Origin: Actinomycetes bacterium
GTDB taxonomy: Bacteria; Actinomycetota; Actinomycetes; S36-B12; UBA10799
DNA: 14,840 nt
Direction of reading: 5' to 3'
Assembly (NCBI GenBank): GCA_029779995.1
Contig: JAKOZM010000343.1
Span: forward strand, 1-14,840
In this document: in pieces, positions 1-7,127 of the stretch
Layout: the number at the start of each line of letters is the position of its first letter
Position numbering within the stretch: position 1 is the first letter of the stretch
The notes under the pieces: model-generated
What the model was told of the DNA's origin: nothing
The model's input: only the letters and a program-made list of their open reading frames with translations
Database searches by the model: none
Program-made: the position numbers and the translations under genes

Positions 1-639
1 ACCCTCGATGACATCGATGCCGCGCGGGCGGTGACGTACGCAGGGGCAGAACCAGTAGCACTGTGGCACGGCGACCACGATCTGCGCGGGGTGGCGGCCG
101 TCGTGCTGCCCGGTGGCTTCTCCTACGGGGATTACTTGCGCTGTGGCGCGATCGCCCGATTTGCGCCGGTAATGAGCGAGATCGTGGACGCCGCAGAGCA
201 GGGCATGCCGGTGCTGGGCATCTGCAACGGCTTTCAGGTCTTGTGCGAGGCCCACCTGCTGCCCGGCGCGTTGGTGCGCAACGACAGCCTGCACTTCGTG
301 TGCCGTGATCAGACGCTGCGGGTGGAGAGCACGAACAGTGCTTGGACTGGGGCGTTCGAACCCGGTCAGGAGATTGTCGTGCCCGTGAAGAACGGTGAGG
401 GGTCCTACATCGCCGACGAGCGCACGCTGGACATGCTCGAAGCCGACGGCCGCGTGGTGTTCCGCTACCTGGGCGGTAACCCGAACGGATCGCGGCGCGA
501 CATCGCGGGCATCAGCAATGCCCAGGGCAACGTGGTGGGCCTGATGCCGCACCCGGAGCATGCGATCGATGACCTGACGGGCCCCGGCGTCGACGGACTG
601 GGCCTGTTCGCCTCGGTGCTGACCGCCCTGGTGGGCTGA
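1..639 (+). CDS. purQ: Phosphoribosylformylglycinamidine synthase subunit PurQ (5' partial)
   Basis: PurQ is the glutaminase subunit of the PurS-PurQ-PurL complex. It hydrolyses glutamine and passes ammonia to PurL for conversion of FGAR to FGAM, the fourth step of cytosolic purine synthesis. The reading frame is open from base 1, so the gene begins outside the window; 212 residues are visible and roughly a dozen N-terminal residues are probably missing compared with the usual ~220-225. Visible class I amidotransferase signatures are the oxyanion-strand motif [12 protein letters not shown], the nucleophile elbow GICNGFQ with the catalytic Cys at codon 223-225, and MPHPEHA, which carries the catalytic His (550-552) and Glu (556-558). 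An internal GTG at 31 is in frame but lies within the conserved N-terminal domain, so it is not the start. purL follows after 63 nt. purS would be expected just upstream, outside this window. Confidence 0.97.
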   Translation, partial: TLDDIDAARAVTYAGAEPVALWHGDHDLRGVAAVVLPGGFSYGDYLRCGAIARFAPVMSEIVDAAEQGMPVLGICNGFQVLCEAHLLPGALVRNDSLHFVCRDQTLRVESTNSAWTGAFEPGQEIVVPVKNGEGSYIADERTLDMLEADGRVVFRYLGGNPNGSRRDIAGISNAQGNVVGLMPHPEHAIDDLTGPGVDGLGLFASVLTALVG

Positions 640-665
640 AGACCAGCTCTGGAGATCGCCCGCGG

Positions 666-695
666 TTACCGGCGTGCTGGCTGCCAACCTAAACT
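666..695 (+). promoter_or_regulatory. Putative leaderless promoter of purL
   Basis: A -10-like hexamer TAAACT (690-695) ends 7 nt before the ATG at 703, and a weak -35-like TTACCG (666-671) lies 18 nt further up. No Shine-Dalgarno sequence precedes the ATG. This geometry fits transcription starting at or next to the start codon. It is inferred from sequence only. Confidence 0.4.
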
Positions 696-702
696 CGTAC
701 CC

Positions 703-2931
703 ATGGATTCGGTGGCGCACGCCGCGCAGACCCCTGACCACCCGCAGCCGTACGCCGAACTCGGTCTGAAGCCCGACGAGTACCAGCGCATCCGCGACAT
801 TCTCCACCGGCGCCCCACCAGTTCCGAACTGGCCATGTACTCGGTGATGTGGAGTGAGCACTGCTCCTACAAGTCCAGCAAGGTTCACCTGCGGCAGTTC
901 GGCCGCAAGGCTCCGGAGTCCGAGGCGCTGCTCGTTGGCATCGGGGAGAACGCGGGCGTTGTCGATATCGGCGACGGGTGGGCTGTCACGTTCAAGGTCG
1001 AGAGCCACAACCACCCGAGTTACATCGAGCCTTACCAGGGCGCCGCCACCGGGGTGGGCGGCATTGTGCGCGACATCCTGAGCATGGGAGCGCGACCATT
1101 GGCCGTGATGGACCAGTTGCGATTTGGCAGTGTCGATGACCCTGATACAGCCCGGGTCGTGCACGGTGTGGTTGCCGGCGTCGGGGGGTACGGCAACTGC
1201 CTTGGGCTGCCCAACATCGGCGGTGAAACCGTCTTCGACCCGTGCTACCAGACCAATCCGCTGGTCAACGCCCTGTGCGTGGGCGCGATGCGCCACGAGG
1301 ACATCCACGTCAGCAGTGCGAGGGGCGCGGGCAATCTCGTGATTCTCTACGGCGCGCTGACCGGCGGCGACGGCATTGGCGGGGTGAGCGTGCTGGCCAG
1401 CGAGAGTTTCGACGAGACCGGTCCCAGCAAACGTCCCGCGGTGCAGGTCGGGGATCCCTTCACCGAGAAGCTGCTGATCGAATGCACTCTGGAGCTGCTG
1501 GCGGCCGACCTGATCGACGGCATTCAGGATCTCGGCGGAGCGGGGCTCAGTTGCGCCACGTCCGAGATGGCCAGCAACGGCGACGGCGGCATGCACGTGT
1601 GGTTGGATCGGGTGCCGCTGCGGGATCAGAGTCTGAGCCCCGAAGAGATCCTGATGAGCGAGTCACAGGAGCGGATGTGTGCGGTCGTCACACCGGGCAA
1701 CCTTGACGCGTTCATGGCCATCTGCGAGAAGTGGGCGGTCACAGCGACCGTTATCGGCGAGGTGACGCAAGGTGACCGGCTGGTCATCGAGTGGCACGAC
1801 GAGGTGGTCGTGGATGTCCCACCCCGCACGGTGGCCCATGATGGCCCTATCTACGAGCGTCCCATCGCCGAGCCGGCCACGATCCGGACGCGGCAGGCAG
1901 TGACCACCGAACCGCGGCAGACCGATCCGCGCACGACGTTGCTGGACCTGCTGGGCAATCCCAACCACGGGTCCAAGGCGTGGGTCACCGACCAGTACGA
2001 CCGCTACGTGCGGGGTAACACCGTGCTGGCCCAGCCCGAGGATTCCGGGGTGCTGCGCATCGATGAGCAGACGGGGCGCGGCGTGGCGATCGCCACGGAC
2101 TGCAACGCCCGGTTCGTCGAGCTCGACCCATACCGTGGCACGCAACTCGCACTTGCCGAGGCCTATCGCAACGTCTCGGCCACCGGTGCCGTGCCGCTGG
2201 CTGTGACCAACTGTCTCAACTTCGGATCACCGGAAGACCCCGAGGTGATGTGGCAGTTCGAGCAGGCCGTGACTGGCCTGGCCGATGGCTGCCTGCAGCT
2301 GGGTATCCCGGTCACCGGGGGCAATGTGAGCTTCTACAACCAGACCGGCTCGGCACCCATCCATCCCACACCCGTGGTCGGCGTGCTGGGCGTCTTCGAC
2401 GATGTGGCCCGCAGGACGCCGATGGCCTGGGGGCCGGACGGGGAACTCATCTATGTCCTCGGTGTGACCAGGTCCGAGTTCGGCGGTTCTGCGGTGGCGA
2501 CGTCGCAGGGCCTGCTGACGGGCATGCCCCCGGAGGTCGACCTCGATGCCGAGCGGGTGCTGTCCCAAATCCTGGTGGCCGGCTCCCGGGACGGGATGTT
2601 GACCGCCGCCCACGATGTGTCCGACGGCGGGATCGGATTGGCCCTGGCTGAGATGGCCATGCGGTCCGGCATCGGTGCGCGCACCTGGGTGCCCGACGGG
2701 GAGGACCTGTTCACGTGGTTGTTCAGCGAGTCGGCCACCCGGGCCATCGTCGTGGTGCCGCGCTCGGAGGAGTTGCGGTTCACCGAGATGTGTGGTGCCC
2801 GGCGGTTCGCCTGCACGCGGATCGGCGTGGTGGATTCTGGGCTGGGTGACGTCCTGCAGGTCGGTGAGCTGGAGTGGGGCATCGCCGAGATGACGACCGT
2901 CAGCGCCGGGGTATTGCCCGCGTTCTTCTGA
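703..2931 (+). CDS. purL: Phosphoribosylformylglycinamidine synthase subunit PurL (small type)
   Basis: PurL is the ATP-dependent synthetase subunit that converts FGAR plus ammonia to FGAM. At 742 residues it is the small form found in bacteria that use separate PurS and PurQ, not the ~1300-residue fused enzyme. Recognisable motifs are [11 protein letters not shown] near residues 50-60, with His53 at the position of the conserved active-site His, [10 protein letters not shown] near 98, the glycine-rich [13 protein letters not shown], and a second AIR-synthase-like half with [21 protein letters not shown] and [11 protein letters not shown]. The two tandem N/C half-repeats of the AIR synthase fold are therefore both present. 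The ATG at 703 gives a start of normal length. It has no Shine-Dalgarno sequence but has a -10-like box 7 nt upstream. The stop codon shares one base with the ATG of the next gene, which implies translational coupling. Confidence 0.97.
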   Translation: MDSVAHAAQTPDHPQPYAELGLKPDEYQRIRDILHRRPTSSELAMYSVMWSEHCSYKSSKVHLRQFGRKAPESEALLVGIGENAGVVDIGDGWAVTFKVESHNHPSYIEPYQGAATGVGGIVRDILSMGARPLAVMDQLRFGSVDDPDTARVVHGVVAGVGGYGNCLGLPNIGGETVFDPCYQTNPLVNALCVGAMRHEDIHVSSARGAGNLVILYGALTGGDGIGGVSVLASESFDETGPSKRPAVQVGDPFTEKLLIECTLELLAADLIDGIQDLGGAGLSCATSEMASNGDGGMHVWLDRVPLRDQSLSPEEILMSESQERMCAVVTPGNLDAFMAICEKWAVTATVIGEVTQGDRLVIEWHDEVVVDVPPRTVAHDGPIYERPIAEPATIRTRQAVTTEPRQTDPRTTLLDLLGNPNHGSKAWVTDQYDRYVRGNTVLAQPEDSGVLRIDEQTGRGVAIATDCNARFVELDPYRGTQLALAEAYRNVSATGAVPLAVTNCLNFGSPEDPEVMWQFEQAVTGLADGCLQLGIPVTGGNVSFYNQTGSAPIHPTPVVGVLGVFDDVARRTPMAWGPDGELIYVLGVTRSEFGGSAVATSQGLLTGMPPEVDLDAERVLSQILVAGSRDGMLTAAHDVSDGGIGLALAEMAMRSGIGARTWVPDGEDLFTWLFSESATRAIVVVPRSEELRFTEMCGARRFACTRIGVVDSGLGDVLQVGELEWGIAEMTTVSAGVLPAFF

Positions 2932-3503
2932 TGCGGGCAGTCCTGCGGGGCCGTTACGTGACCCTCGAGCCGATCGAGGAGTCACACCGGCCGCTGGCCG
3001 ACCTCCAGCACGAGTTCGCCTCACCGGACTGGTTCGACGATGGGCTGACCAGTGACGACCCGTTGTTCTTCGCGGCGTTGATCGACGGCCAGCCGGTCGG
3101 ACGCGCGGCAATCATGCGGATCGACGAGCCCAACCGCGTGGCCGAGATCGGGCATGTCCTGTGGGGGCCGCAGATGCGCCGAACCCCGGCATCGACCGAG
3201 GCGGTGTTGCTGATGGCTGACCATCTCTTCGACTGGGGTGCGCGTCGGGTCGAGTGGAAGTGTGACAACCGCAACGAGGCGAGCAAGGCCGCCGCGCTGC
3301 GCTTCGGTTTCACCTTCGAGGGGGTGTTTCGCCAACACATGGTCGTCAATGGCCGCAATCGTGACACGGCCTGGTTCTCCCTGCTTGATCATGAGTGGCC
3401 CAACCGGCGCCGGCAGGTTCTCGCGTGGCTCGACCCGGCGAATTTCGACCCCGATGGTCGGCAGCGGACCCGGTTGGGCGGCGGCGTCTACACATCTGGT
3501 TGA
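2931..3503 (+). CDS. GNAT family N-acetyltransferase
   Basis: This 190-residue protein belongs to the acetyl-CoA-dependent GNAT acetyltransferases of the RimJ/RimL-like branch; its substrate is unknown. The family pattern is clear: RGRYVTLEPIE at the N-terminus, IGHVLWGP near 73-80, a helix with RRTPASTEAVLLM, VEWKCDNRNEAS (108-118), LRFGFTFEGVFRQHMVV (123-139) and NGRNRDTAWFSLLDHEWP. The usual acetyl-CoA pyrophosphate loop Q/R-x-x-G-x-G/A is replaced by MRRTPAST, which I recall as normal for this subfamily. The ATG at 2931 overlaps the purL stop by one base (TGATG); a longer upstream in-frame start at 2874 would intrude into purL and is not preferred. The last codons (VYTSG and stop) lie inside the left arm of the repeat element that begins at 3486, so the natural C-terminus may have been altered. 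Confidence 0.88.
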   Translation: MRAVLRGRYVTLEPIEESHRPLADLQHEFASPDWFDDGLTSDDPLFFAALIDGQPVGRAAIMRIDEPNRVAEIGHVLWGPQMRRTPASTEAVLLMADHLFDWGARRVEWKCDNRNEASKAAALRFGFTFEGVFRQHMVVNGRNRDTAWFSLLDHEWPNRRRQVLAWLDPANFDPDGRQRTRLGGGVYTSG

Positions 3504-3628
3504 GCGGGTGGAACCGCCAACCAGATGTGTAGAAATTGCGGGGTACAAACAGGGCTTAACGGACATTTGTCCTACACATCTGGTTGCAAACGGTCTTTGG
3601 GGCAGTCTTCTCAACCAGATGTGTAGAC
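3486..3628. repeat. 143-bp palindromic repeat element with four copies of a 15-mer
   Basis: The 15-mer CTACACATCTGGTTG occurs four times in alternating orientation: + at 3488-3502, - at 3518-3532, + at 3572-3586 and - at 3612-3626. The outer two copies extend to a perfect 19-bp inverted repeat, GTCTACACATCTGGTTGAG (3486-3504) and its complement (3610-3628). Just outside, GGGCGGCG (3476-3483) matches CGCCGCCC (3633-3640) in inverted orientation. Copies 1 and 2 form a strong hairpin of 16 bp, then an unpaired A, then GCGG/CCGC around a 6-nt loop. Copies 3 and 4 form a 15-bp stem with a 25-nt loop. There is no ORF inside and no T-tract after it. It resembles a REP/BIME or MITE-like dispersed element; whether it recurs in the genome cannot be seen here. 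Confidence 0.85.
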
Positions 3629-3661
3629 CCATCGCCGCCCAGAGCACCTTCGAACACGAGT

Positions 3662-3667
3662 TAGCCT
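3662..3667 (+). promoter_or_regulatory. Putative -10 box of a leaderless transcript (sterol-carrier-family gene)
   Basis: TAGCCT matches the actinobacterial TANNNT -10 pattern and ends 6 nt before the ATG at 3674. No Shine-Dalgarno sequence is present and no convincing -35 element is seen. If functional, the gene is transcribed from just downstream of the repeat element and independently of purL. Confidence 0.35.
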
Positions 3668-3673
3668 GGGTCC

Positions 3674-3973
3674 ATGGGCACGCGGGCGGAGGTCAAAGCC
3701 GCGTTGGCCGCATTCGCGGAGAAGGCCCCCGGCCGCTCAGTCGAGATCCGCATCCCCCCGTACGGTGCCATCCAGGCGATCTCGGGTGGCCCGCACCGGC
3801 GGGGAACCCCACGAGCGGTCGTGGAGTGCGACGGGCCTACCTGGCTGGCGTTGACCCGCGGAGAGCTCACCTGGGAGCAGGCCCTGGCGGAGGGCCGCAT
3901 CGACGCCTCGGGCGAGCGCAGTGACCTTTCACAATGGCTGCCGCTGACCCGCGCCTCCACCAATGAGAGCTAG
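3674..3973 (+). CDS. Sterol carrier family protein (pur-cluster associated)
   Basis: This 99-residue cytosolic protein resembles the small actinobacterial proteins named 'sterol carrier family' for resemblance to SCP2-like folds (for example Rv0807, located directly before purF in Mycobacterium tuberculosis). No biochemical role is established. Recognisable stretches are APGRSVEIRIPPYGAIQ (residues 18-34), GGPHRRGTPRAVVECD, TWLALTRGELTWEQALAEG and a C-terminal ASGERSDLSQWLPL. It is shorter than relatives of about 130 residues, lacking most of the N-terminal helical part. The ATG is supported by a -10-like TAGCCT 6 nt upstream; there is no Shine-Dalgarno sequence. It ends 5 bp from the end of the convergent propeller gene, leaving no room for an intergenic terminator. 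In relatives it abuts purF, whereas here purF lies about 5.6 kb away. Confidence 0.85.
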   Translation: MGTRAEVKAALAAFAEKAPGRSVEIRIPPYGAIQAISGGPHRRGTPRAVVECDGPTWLALTRGELTWEQALAEGRIDASGERSDLSQWLPLTRASTNES

Positions 3974-3978
3974 GCCTC

Positions 3979-5553
3979 CTACTTCGTGATCCGCACCGCT
4001 GTCTGGGCCTTGATCTTGCCCTCGAACAGCAACCGCAGCGAGTACTTGCCGGGAGTCAGGCTCTTCGGCAGTTTCCACCGCAAGGTGTTGGTCCCGGACC
4101 CAGCTTGAACTGGTTTGGTCGCGGTCTTCTTCCCTGCCAGTTGGGCAGTCAGCGGAGCGGCATTGGTGACACCGAACTGAACACGCAGAGTCTTGCCAGC
4201 CTTGATCCGCTTGCCGCCAGGCGCGAAAACCGCCGTGAGTTGTCCGCCGGGGCCAGTCGGCCCTGTGGCACCCGTGGGTCCTGGCGGGCCGACCGGTCCC
4301 GTCACCTGTGCCACCACGGCGATGCCATTGCTCGTGGCGCTGAGCCGAGCAGAAACCCCTGGGAGGGTCGCTGTACTGACGCAGTTGATGGTTGAACCCA
4401 GGTCAGCGTCGGTGGGCACGTATGTCAGGCCGGTCAGTCCAGGGATCGTGGCGGCGTTGCGTCGCCACCCCACAGCCACAGTCGAGGCTATCCCCCAGAC
4501 ATCAGCCCCACACACCAGCGGCAGACCCACTTGCCCGGTGCCGTTCAACGCCGGCTTCCGGTCGCTCGGCGAGATGCCAGAGGTGATCCGTCCGACCCTG
4601 TTACCGAAGTTCTCGATGAACCACAGCGCGCCGTCCGTGCCCGACGTGATGGCGCGGGGGCTGCTGCTCGCATTGGGCAACGGGTACTCTGTGACAGTGC
4701 CGTTCGGGGTGATCCGGGCGACTCTGTTCCCGGCACCCTGGGTGAACCAGAGGTTCCCGTCGGGGCCGGTTGTGATGCTGTCGAGGCCCGCGTTCGCAGT
4801 GGGGATCGGGAACTCGGTGACGGCCCCCGAGGGGGTGATCCGGCCGATCTTGTTCACAGCGTTCGCGGTTTGGGTGAACCACACGTTGCCGTCGGGGCCG
4901 GCGGCGATGTCGCGCGGTGAACTGCTCGCGGTCGGGATCGGGAACTCGGTGATCGTGCCGGACGGCGTGACCCTACCGATCTTGTTTGCGAAGAATTCGG
5001 TGAACCAAAGGTTGCCGTCCGGTCCGGTGGTGATCCCGGCCGGGGAGCTACCCGGAGTTGGGATCGCGAATGTGCCGGTGACAGCACCGGCTGTCGTCAT
5101 CCGGAAGATGTTGTTGTTGTTGGTCTTCGTGAACCACAGGTTGCCGTCAGGTCCGGCGGTGATGAAGCTCGGGCTGCCCGTCGACGTCAGCGGGAACTCC
5201 GTGATGACTCCACCAGGCGTGATCCGGCCGATGCGATTCGCGGCCGCGTCCTGCTGTGTGAACCACAGGTTGCCGTCTGGGCCCGCGGTGATGTCATTGG
5301 GCCGACTGCTAGGCGTCGGGGTGGGGAACTCCGTGACGGTGCCGGCCGGGGTCATGCGCACGACCTTGCTGGTTCCCAGTTGCACAAACCAGAAGTTCCC
5401 GTCTGACCCTTGTGCCATGCCCTGGCTATCGCCGGACGGGGTCGGGAATTCGGTGATGAACCCCACGGGGTCCGCCGACGCCACGGGGACTGGCACAACC
5501 AAGGCCATGGGCAGTGCGGCGATCACGAGGGCAGTGGTCAAGGAAATCCGCAC
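3979..5553 (-). CDS. Secreted seven-bladed beta-propeller protein, virginiamycin B lyase-like, with Ig-like and collagen-like parts
   Basis: The protein has 524 residues. A Sec signal peptide covers about 1-27 (MRISLTTAL, a hydrophobic core, then a likely cut after ASA). Seven repeats of 40-44 residues follow (about 30-326), each with a core like ITAGPDGNLWFT and ending in IGRITPxG; this is the repeat of the streptogramin B lyase (Vgb) propeller family. Next come an Ig-like domain (327-417) with Cys348 and Cys391 placed to form a disulfide, a Gly-X-Y run GPVGPPGPTGATGPTGP (about 419-435) and a lysine-rich beta-strand domain (438-524). There is no sortase motif or anchoring helix, so it is probably released or loosely cell-wall bound. 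The whole protein contains no histidine, so the catalytic His known for Vgb is absent and lyase activity is unlikely. The start is GTG, preceded by GAGGAG. Binding or scaffold function is an inference. Confidence 0.85.
   Translation of the reverse strand: MRISLTTALVIAALPMALVVPVPVASADPVGFITEFPTPSGDSQGMAQGSDGNFWFVQLGTSKVVRMTPAGTVTEFPTPTPSSRPNDITAGPDGNLWFTQQDAAANRIGRITPGGVITEFPLTSTGSPSFITAGPDGNLWFTKTNNNNIFRMTTAGAVTGTFAIPTPGSSPAGITTGPDGNLWFTEFFANKIGRVTPSGTITEFPIPTASSSPRDIAAGPDGNVWFTQTANAVNKIGRITPSGAVTEFPIPTANAGLDSITTGPDGNLWFTQGAGNRVARITPNGTVTEYPLPNASSSPRAITSGTDGALWFIENFGNRVGRITSGISPSDRKPALNGTGQVGLPLVCGADVWGIASTVAVGWRRNAATIPGLTGLTYVPTDADLGSTINCVSTATLPGVSARLSATSNGIAVVAQVTGPVGPPGPTGATGPTGPGGQLTAVFAPGGKRIKAGKTLRVQFGVTNAAPLTAQLAGKKTATKPVQAGSGTNTLRWKLPKSLTPGKYSLRLLFEGKIKAQTAVRITK
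4576..5466 (-). repeat. Seven tandem ~120-132-bp repeats encoding propeller blades
   Basis: Read on the minus strand, the blade units span residues 30-72, 73-116, 117-157, 158-200, 201-244, 245-286 and 287-326. On the + strand the recurring core is close to GTGAACCACAGGTTGCCGTC, seen near 4616, 4741, 4876, 4999, 5129, 5259 and 5383. The blades match closely enough at DNA level that recombination between copies is conceivable. Seven units make a complete closed propeller. Confidence 0.85.
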
Positions 5554-5559
5554 CGGTGT

Positions 5560-5565
5560 CTCCTC
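5560..5565 (-). promoter_or_regulatory. Ribosome binding site fixing the GTG start of the propeller gene
   Basis: On the minus strand GAGGAG lies 6 nt before the GTG at 5553. This supports GTG as the start and places the signal peptide at the N-terminus. Confidence 0.8.
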
Positions 5566-5781
5566 AGGATTGGTGGTCGCTAAGTGTAGGCACGAAGATC
5601 CAGATCCGGAAAGGGCTTGCCGGTGTTGCTGCCGGGTGCCGCCCGACGCACGTCGGCAGGCTTGGGATCAATTTGCATCGCCCACACGGGCCCACTGACC
5701 TCAAGTCCGGCGACAACGGTTCCAAAATCGGCGGCGACCGGCACAGTCCGCACTGGCAGGGCGATCAGGCCTCGACCAGAC

Positions 5782-5787
5782 CATAAT
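5782..5787 (+). promoter_or_regulatory. Putative -10 box of a leaderless trkH transcript
   Basis: CATAAT differs from the TATAAT consensus at one base and ends 8 nt before the GTG at 5796. No Shine-Dalgarno sequence or good -35 hexamer is visible. Such a start would leave no room for a 5' riboswitch. Confidence 0.45.
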
Positions 5788-5795
5788 CGGGAAAC

Positions 5796-7127
5796 GTGGC
5801 CCTCTCCGACCTGCACCCGGGGCAGGTGGTCGCAGTGGCGTTCGCGGGGGGCATCGCTGTTGGGACCGGTCTGCTGAGCCTGCCGTGGGCGACAGTGGCC
5901 GGCGAAGTTGCGCCGCTGCACGACGCCCTCTTCACGGCCACCTCGGCCGTATGCGTGACCGGTTTGACCACCGTCGACACGGCCACCTACTGGTCGACGT
6001 TCGGGCAAGTGGTGATCATGCTCCTCATTCAGGTGGGCGGCTTGGGGATCATGACCCTGGCCACCCTGGCCGCCCTCGTTCTGTCCAAGCGGCTGGGTCT
6101 ACGCAGTCGTCTGATCGTGCAGGCAGAGTCGCGCGCGCTGACGCCTGGCTCTGTGCGCCACATCATTCGGCGCATCGTCGGGTTCGTCCTCGTCACCGAA
6201 GTGATCTTCGCGCTGTTGCTGACCGCGCAGTTGCTCATCCGCTACGACGAACCGTTGCCGCAGGCTGCGTACCACGGCTTGTTCCACTCCGTTTCGGCCT
6301 TCAACAACGCCGGCTTCTCGACCTATCCGGGCAACTTGATCCCGTTTGCCGGGGACGGGTTGTTCCTGATCACGATCTCGGTGGCGGTGATCGTCGGTGG
6401 TCTGGGATTCCCCGTCATCTTCGAGCTGGCGCGGATGTGGCACAGCCCGGCGCAGTGGTCGGTACTCACCCGCATTACGGTCATCGTCACGGCGGGACTG
6501 CTGGCCACGGGTACGGTCGTGATCTGGATCTCGGAGGTGACGAATCCTGGCACACTGGCCGAATACAGTCCGGCCCAAGGCGGGACGTTGGCCTTCTTCA
6601 CAGCCGTGATGCCTCGTACCGCCGGGTTCAACGCGGTCGACATGGGTCAATTGCGTCCTGAGACGTTACTTTTCACCAGCGCGCTGATGTTCATCGGTGG
6701 AGGTAGCGCGAGTACCGCCGGGGGGATCAAGGTCACAACGTTCGGTGTGCTGCTGTACGTGCTGTGGTCGCAGGGCCGAGGCGATCAGCACGTCAACGTG
6801 GGCCGTCGGCGGATCCCGACCGACACCCAGCGCCGTGCCATGACGCTGACGCTGCTCAGTATCGGAATGGTCGGGGTTGCGACCTTCACTCTTTTGTCGA
6901 TGACGCAGTTCCCGTTCGAAGCCGTGCTCTTTGAAGCCATCTCCGCCTTGGCCACGGTGGGGCTGTCGGTCGGCATCACCGCTTCGCTTCCCATCAATGC
7001 GCAATTGGTCATCGTGGCATTGATGTTCATCGGCCGGGTCGGCCCACTGACGGTCGCGTCGGCGCTGGCACTACGCGAGCGTAAACAACGGTTCGAACGA
7101 CCCGAGGAGAGGATGATCGTTGGCTAA
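5796..7127 (+). CDS. trkH: TrkH/KtrB family potassium uptake channel subunit
   Basis: This is the integral membrane, ion-conducting subunit of a Trk/Ktr potassium uptake system. At 443 residues it has the length of KtrB and lacks the extra N-terminal helices of long TrkH. All four membrane-pore-membrane repeats are visible with their selectivity-filter segments: VCVTGLT (52-58), NNAGFS (170-175), RTAGFN (274-279) and ATVGLS (386-391). The flexible gating-loop sequence GGGSASTAGGIK (301-312) and the conserved Arg in FIGRVGPLT (near 413) are also present. The GTG start gives a normal N-terminus; a CATAAT box 8 nt upstream and no Shine-Dalgarno sequence suggest a leaderless mRNA. The stop codon lies within the start of the cytosolic partner gene trkA, an 8-bp overlap, so the two subunits are almost certainly made from one transcript. 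Potassium versus sodium coupling cannot be judged. Confidence 0.95.
   Translation: MALSDLHPGQVVAVAFAGGIAVGTGLLSLPWATVAGEVAPLHDALFTATSAVCVTGLTTVDTATYWSTFGQVVIMLLIQVGGLGIMTLATLAALVLSKRLGLRSRLIVQAESRALTPGSVRHIIRRIVGFVLVTEVIFALLLTAQLLIRYDEPLPQAAYHGLFHSVSAFNNAGFSTYPGNLIPFAGDGLFLITISVAVIVGGLGFPVIFELARMWHSPAQWSVLTRITVIVTAGLLATGTVVIWISEVTNPGTLAEYSPAQGGTLAFFTAVMPRTAGFNAVDMGQLRPETLLFTSALMFIGGGSASTAGGIKVTTFGVLLYVLWSQGRGDQHVNVGRRRIPTDTQRRAMTLTLLSIGMVGVATFTLLSMTQFPFEAVLFEAISALATVGLSVGITASLPINAQLVIVALMFIGRVGPLTVASALALRERKQRFERPEERMIVG
7104..7112 (+). promoter_or_regulatory. Ribosome binding site deciding the TTG start of trkA
   Basis: The purine-rich GAGGAGAGG inside the 3' end of trkH ends 7 nt before TTG 7120. 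This favours TTG as the trkA start over the out-of-frame ATG at 7113. Confidence 0.75.

Larger units (their letters stand above)
5554..5795. other. Divergent intergenic region between the propeller gene and trkH
   Basis: This 242-bp gap holds the minus-strand ribosome site of the propeller gene at one end and a CATAAT -10-like box for trkH at the other. A minus-strand open frame of 57 codons (5580-5753, GTG start) has no Shine-Dalgarno sequence, no recognisable family and unremarkable third-position GC. It is probably chance, though a gene remnant cannot be excluded. I see no long inverted repeat, riboswitch fold or tRNA here. Confidence 0.6.

Noticed and set aside
3486..3628. CRISPR-like array from four repeats
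   Set aside because: The copies alternate in orientation, are only 15-19 bp and have irregular gaps of 15, 39 and 25 nt; no cas gene is present.
3979..5553. Antibiotic resistance gene (streptogramin B lyase)
   Set aside because: Fold repeats match the family, but no histidine is present and extra extracellular domains are fused, so a resistance function is not supported.
4193..5698. 501-codon + strand open frame opposite the propeller gene
   Set aside because: It is the antisense shadow of tandem blade repeats, so its apparent internal repeats come from the real gene. The minus frame has a signal peptide, a Shine-Dalgarno sequence and family motifs; this one has none.
5580..5753. 57-codon minus strand ORF in the divergent gap
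   Set aside because: No ribosome site, no family resemblance and average third-position GC; kept only as a note in the intergenic entry.
5554..5795. c-di-AMP (ydaO-type) riboswitch upstream of the potassium transporter
   Set aside because: Such riboswitches precede ktr genes in some actinobacteria, but the CATAAT box 8 nt before the GTG implies no leader, and I saw no matching conserved core.
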